6,686 nucleotides of DNA from Fidelibacterota bacterium (GTDB lineage Bacteria; Fidelibacterota; UBA2242): contig JALOAB010000126.1 of NCBI GenBank assembly GCA_023229045.1, forward strand, positions 1-6,686. Reading direction: 5' to 3'. Positions 5,125 through 6,686 of the stretch are shown piece by piece. Position numbers and translations under genes: made by a program. The notes beneath the pieces were generated by a model. It did not search any database, was not told the origin of the DNA, and worked only from the letters and a program-made list of their open reading frames with translations. The stretch's first letter is position 1. Each line of letters opens with the position of its first letter.

Positions 5125-6686
5125 ATGACTCAAGCCGGACTCGACCACGAAACCCGCGCGATGATTCTCGAAACCATCAATGCGCTAAAAAGTGAATTGC
5201 TGACCCGCGAGAAAATACTCGAACTCGACGATAAAAGTGAATTTCCGCTGGAAATCATCCGGGAATTACTGAGCGAACGCGTCGGTCTGCAAATGGTTTT
5301 TATCCCGGAGGAATACGGCGGGCTGGGCGGCGGGGCGTTGGACACTTATCATGTTTCCGTCGAATTAGCGAAAATTTGTCTGGGAGTTTCAACCGCCTTT
5401 CTGGCGATCCATTTGGGCGCCGAACCGATTCTGCTCTTCGGCACTGAAGAACAGAAAGAAAAATGGCTGAACAAAATCGTCCGGGAGAGCGCGATTGTCG
5501 CCTATGCCGTTACCGAAGCCGATGCCGGTAGTAATCTCGATGCCATCAAGACCAAAGCCGAACCCGTGACCGATGAATCCGGTAAAATTGTCGCCTATCG
5601 CCTGAACGGCAATAAACAGTTCATCTCCAACGGCGGTTTTGCCGATTTCCTCACTCTGCTGGCCAAAACTCCGGAAGGCGCGACTTTCTTCATCATCGAA
5701 GGCAACGCGGAAGGTCTGAAGCGCGGTAAACCCGAACATAAACACGGCATCCGCGCCGCCAACACCTCGCCGTTAATACTGGAAAACGTGCTCGTACCGA
5801 CGGAGAATATCGTCGGCGGCGTTCCTGGCGTCGGGTTGAAACAGGCTAACGATGTCTTTTCATACACGCGCCTGATGGTAGCGGCTTTCGGACTTGGCGC
5901 CGGTCTGTCTGCCATGGAAAAAGCCGTCAAATTTGCCAAAGAGCGTATTCAATTCGGCACACCGCTGATCGAAAAGCAGGGCTATACCCACAAATTGCTC
6001 GTGCCGAACATCGTCCGCCTGAGCGCCGCCCAGGCTTATATCGAAGAAATCGCCCGGCGCATCGATTCCGGCGACACTGATATTCTGGTCGAAGGCTCGA
6101 TTGCCAAGTATTTTGCCACAGAAGCCGGCAACACCGCCGCGGAAGCCGCTATCCAGGCCCTCGGCGGCTACGGCTATATGCACGATTACGAAGTCGAGAA
6201 AATCAAGCGCGACGTGCGCATCACGACCATTTACGAAGGCACCAGCGAAATTCAGCAGAATATCATTTATCTGTACCGCTGGCGGATGACCATCAAATCC
6301 AAAGGCGAATTCTATCGCGGCTTGGCAGATGAGATGCGCCTGCTATCTAAACAATCCGGCCTCGAATCCGCCGAAATTATCGCGCAGGTTTTGGAATTGC
6401 TCAACGATCTGATCTTTTTCGCACACAACAACAAACTCACCCGCCAGCAACATATCCAGTTCCTGCTGTCAGACATCATTACCTATACCGAAACTGCTGT
6501 AGCATTATCTCATAAAACCGCCGAACATTTACGCACCTCTGCGCCGGACGCCAGCAAGCTGCAATCCGCTCTTAGAATTTTTGTAGCGGAAATGGCCTGG
6601 CTGGTCTCTAACAAAGGCATGGAAATTATTATGGGCTGTGAAACCGTGGACGATGCAACGAAAAAAGAATATCTCGAAAAACTGCA
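5125..6686 (+). CDS. Acyl-CoA dehydrogenase with C-terminal extension, 3' end beyond the window
   Basis: An FAD flavoprotein of fatty-acid or acyl-CoA oxidation that introduces the alpha-beta double bond and passes electrons to ETF. The frame is open from ATG 5125 to the edge, 520 residues, without a stop. The family order is visible: N-terminal helical domain (about 1-120); middle beta domain with AYAVTEADAGSN at 126-137 and NGNKQFISNGGF at 161-172; C-terminal helical domain with RIQFGTPL at 274-281 (FAD contact) and QALGGYGY at 344-351. The YEGTSEIQ motif at 370-377 holds Glu371, the expected catalytic base in the MCAD-type position. A usual short- or medium-chain enzyme ends near residue 380-400. 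This one continues for at least 120 helical-looking residues, as in VLCAD/ACAD9 and some bacterial 550-600 residue enzymes. Chain-length preference cannot be read from sequence. It faces away from uvrA and any operon partners would lie to the right. Confidence 0.93.
   Translation, partial: MTQAGLDHETRAMILETINALKSELLTREKILELDDKSEFPLEIIRELLSERVGLQMVFIPEEYGGLGGGALDTYHVSVELAKICLGVSTAFLAIHLGAEPILLFGTEEQKEKWLNKIVRESAIVAYAVTEADAGSNLDAIKTKAEPVTDESGKIVAYRLNGNKQFISNGGFADFLTLLAKTPEGATFFIIEGNAEGLKRGKPEHKHGIRAANTSPLILENVLVPTENIVGGVPGVGLKQANDVFSYTRLMVAAFGLGAGLSAMEKAVKFAKERIQFGTPLIEKQGYTHKLLVPNIVRLSAAQAYIEEIARRIDSGDTDILVEGSIAKYFATEAGNTAAEAAIQALGGYGYMHDYEVEKIKRDVRITTIYEGTSEIQQNIIYLYRWRMTIKSKGEFYRGLADEMRLLSKQSGLESAEIIAQVLELLNDLIFFAHNNKLTRQQHIQFLLSDIITYTETAVALSHKTAEHLRTSAPDASKLQSALRIFVAEMAWLVSNKGMEIIMGCETVDDATKKEYLEKL

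Noticed and set aside
5130..6183. Several antisense open frames of 70-118 codons opposite the acyl-CoA dehydrogenase (for example 5389-5745 and 5860-6183)
   Set aside because: They overlap each other and a clearly recognisable enzyme with all motifs in the plus frame, and they show no domain or ribosome site. They are shadows of its codon pattern.

Overview
This is a stretch of bacterial chromosome carrying ordinary housekeeping and metabolic genes. Three genes on the minus strand run, in order of transcription, uvrA, then an M24-family Xaa-Pro-type metallopeptidase, then the N-terminal part of a ClC-family chloride channel/transporter that leaves the window at base 1. On the plus strand, diverging from uvrA, is a long acyl-CoA dehydrogenase that runs off the right edge. 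Coding parts are moderate in GC and the spacers are very AT-rich. Shine-Dalgarno sites are clear for the peptidase and the dehydrogenase and weak for the other two. The proteins look like those of a free-living Gram-negative-type bacterium, possibly an uncultured lineage of the FCB/Calditrichota/deltaproteobacterial kind, but the sequence alone does not settle the phylum.

Layout: 1-343 (-) ClC N-terminus; 344-563 spacer with a weak stop-codon hairpin and a possible ClC promoter; 564-1742 (-) M24 peptidase; 1743-2108 long spacer with two strong inverted repeats; 2109-4934 (-) uvrA; 4935-5124 divergent control region with two short palindromes; 5125-6686 (+) acyl-CoA dehydrogenase, incomplete at its 3' end.

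The genes do not form an obvious pathway. UvrA is nucleotide excision repair, the peptidase is protein turnover, ClC is anion transport, and the dehydrogenase is fatty-acid or acyl-CoA oxidation. The spacers of 200-366 bases, with hairpins between the minus-strand genes, suggest that each is its own transcription unit.

I found no mobile element, CRISPR array, tRNA, rRNA, phage gene or defence system. The points most worth a second look are non-coding. One is a GC-rich structured island at about 1845-1943, a candidate small RNA or repeat element ending in a terminator-like hairpin. The other is a loop-free 38-bp near-palindrome just downstream of uvrA. In the proteins, the ClC fragment has an unusual sequence where the family normally has its GSGIP-type selectivity motif, next to a 9-bp tandem duplication.
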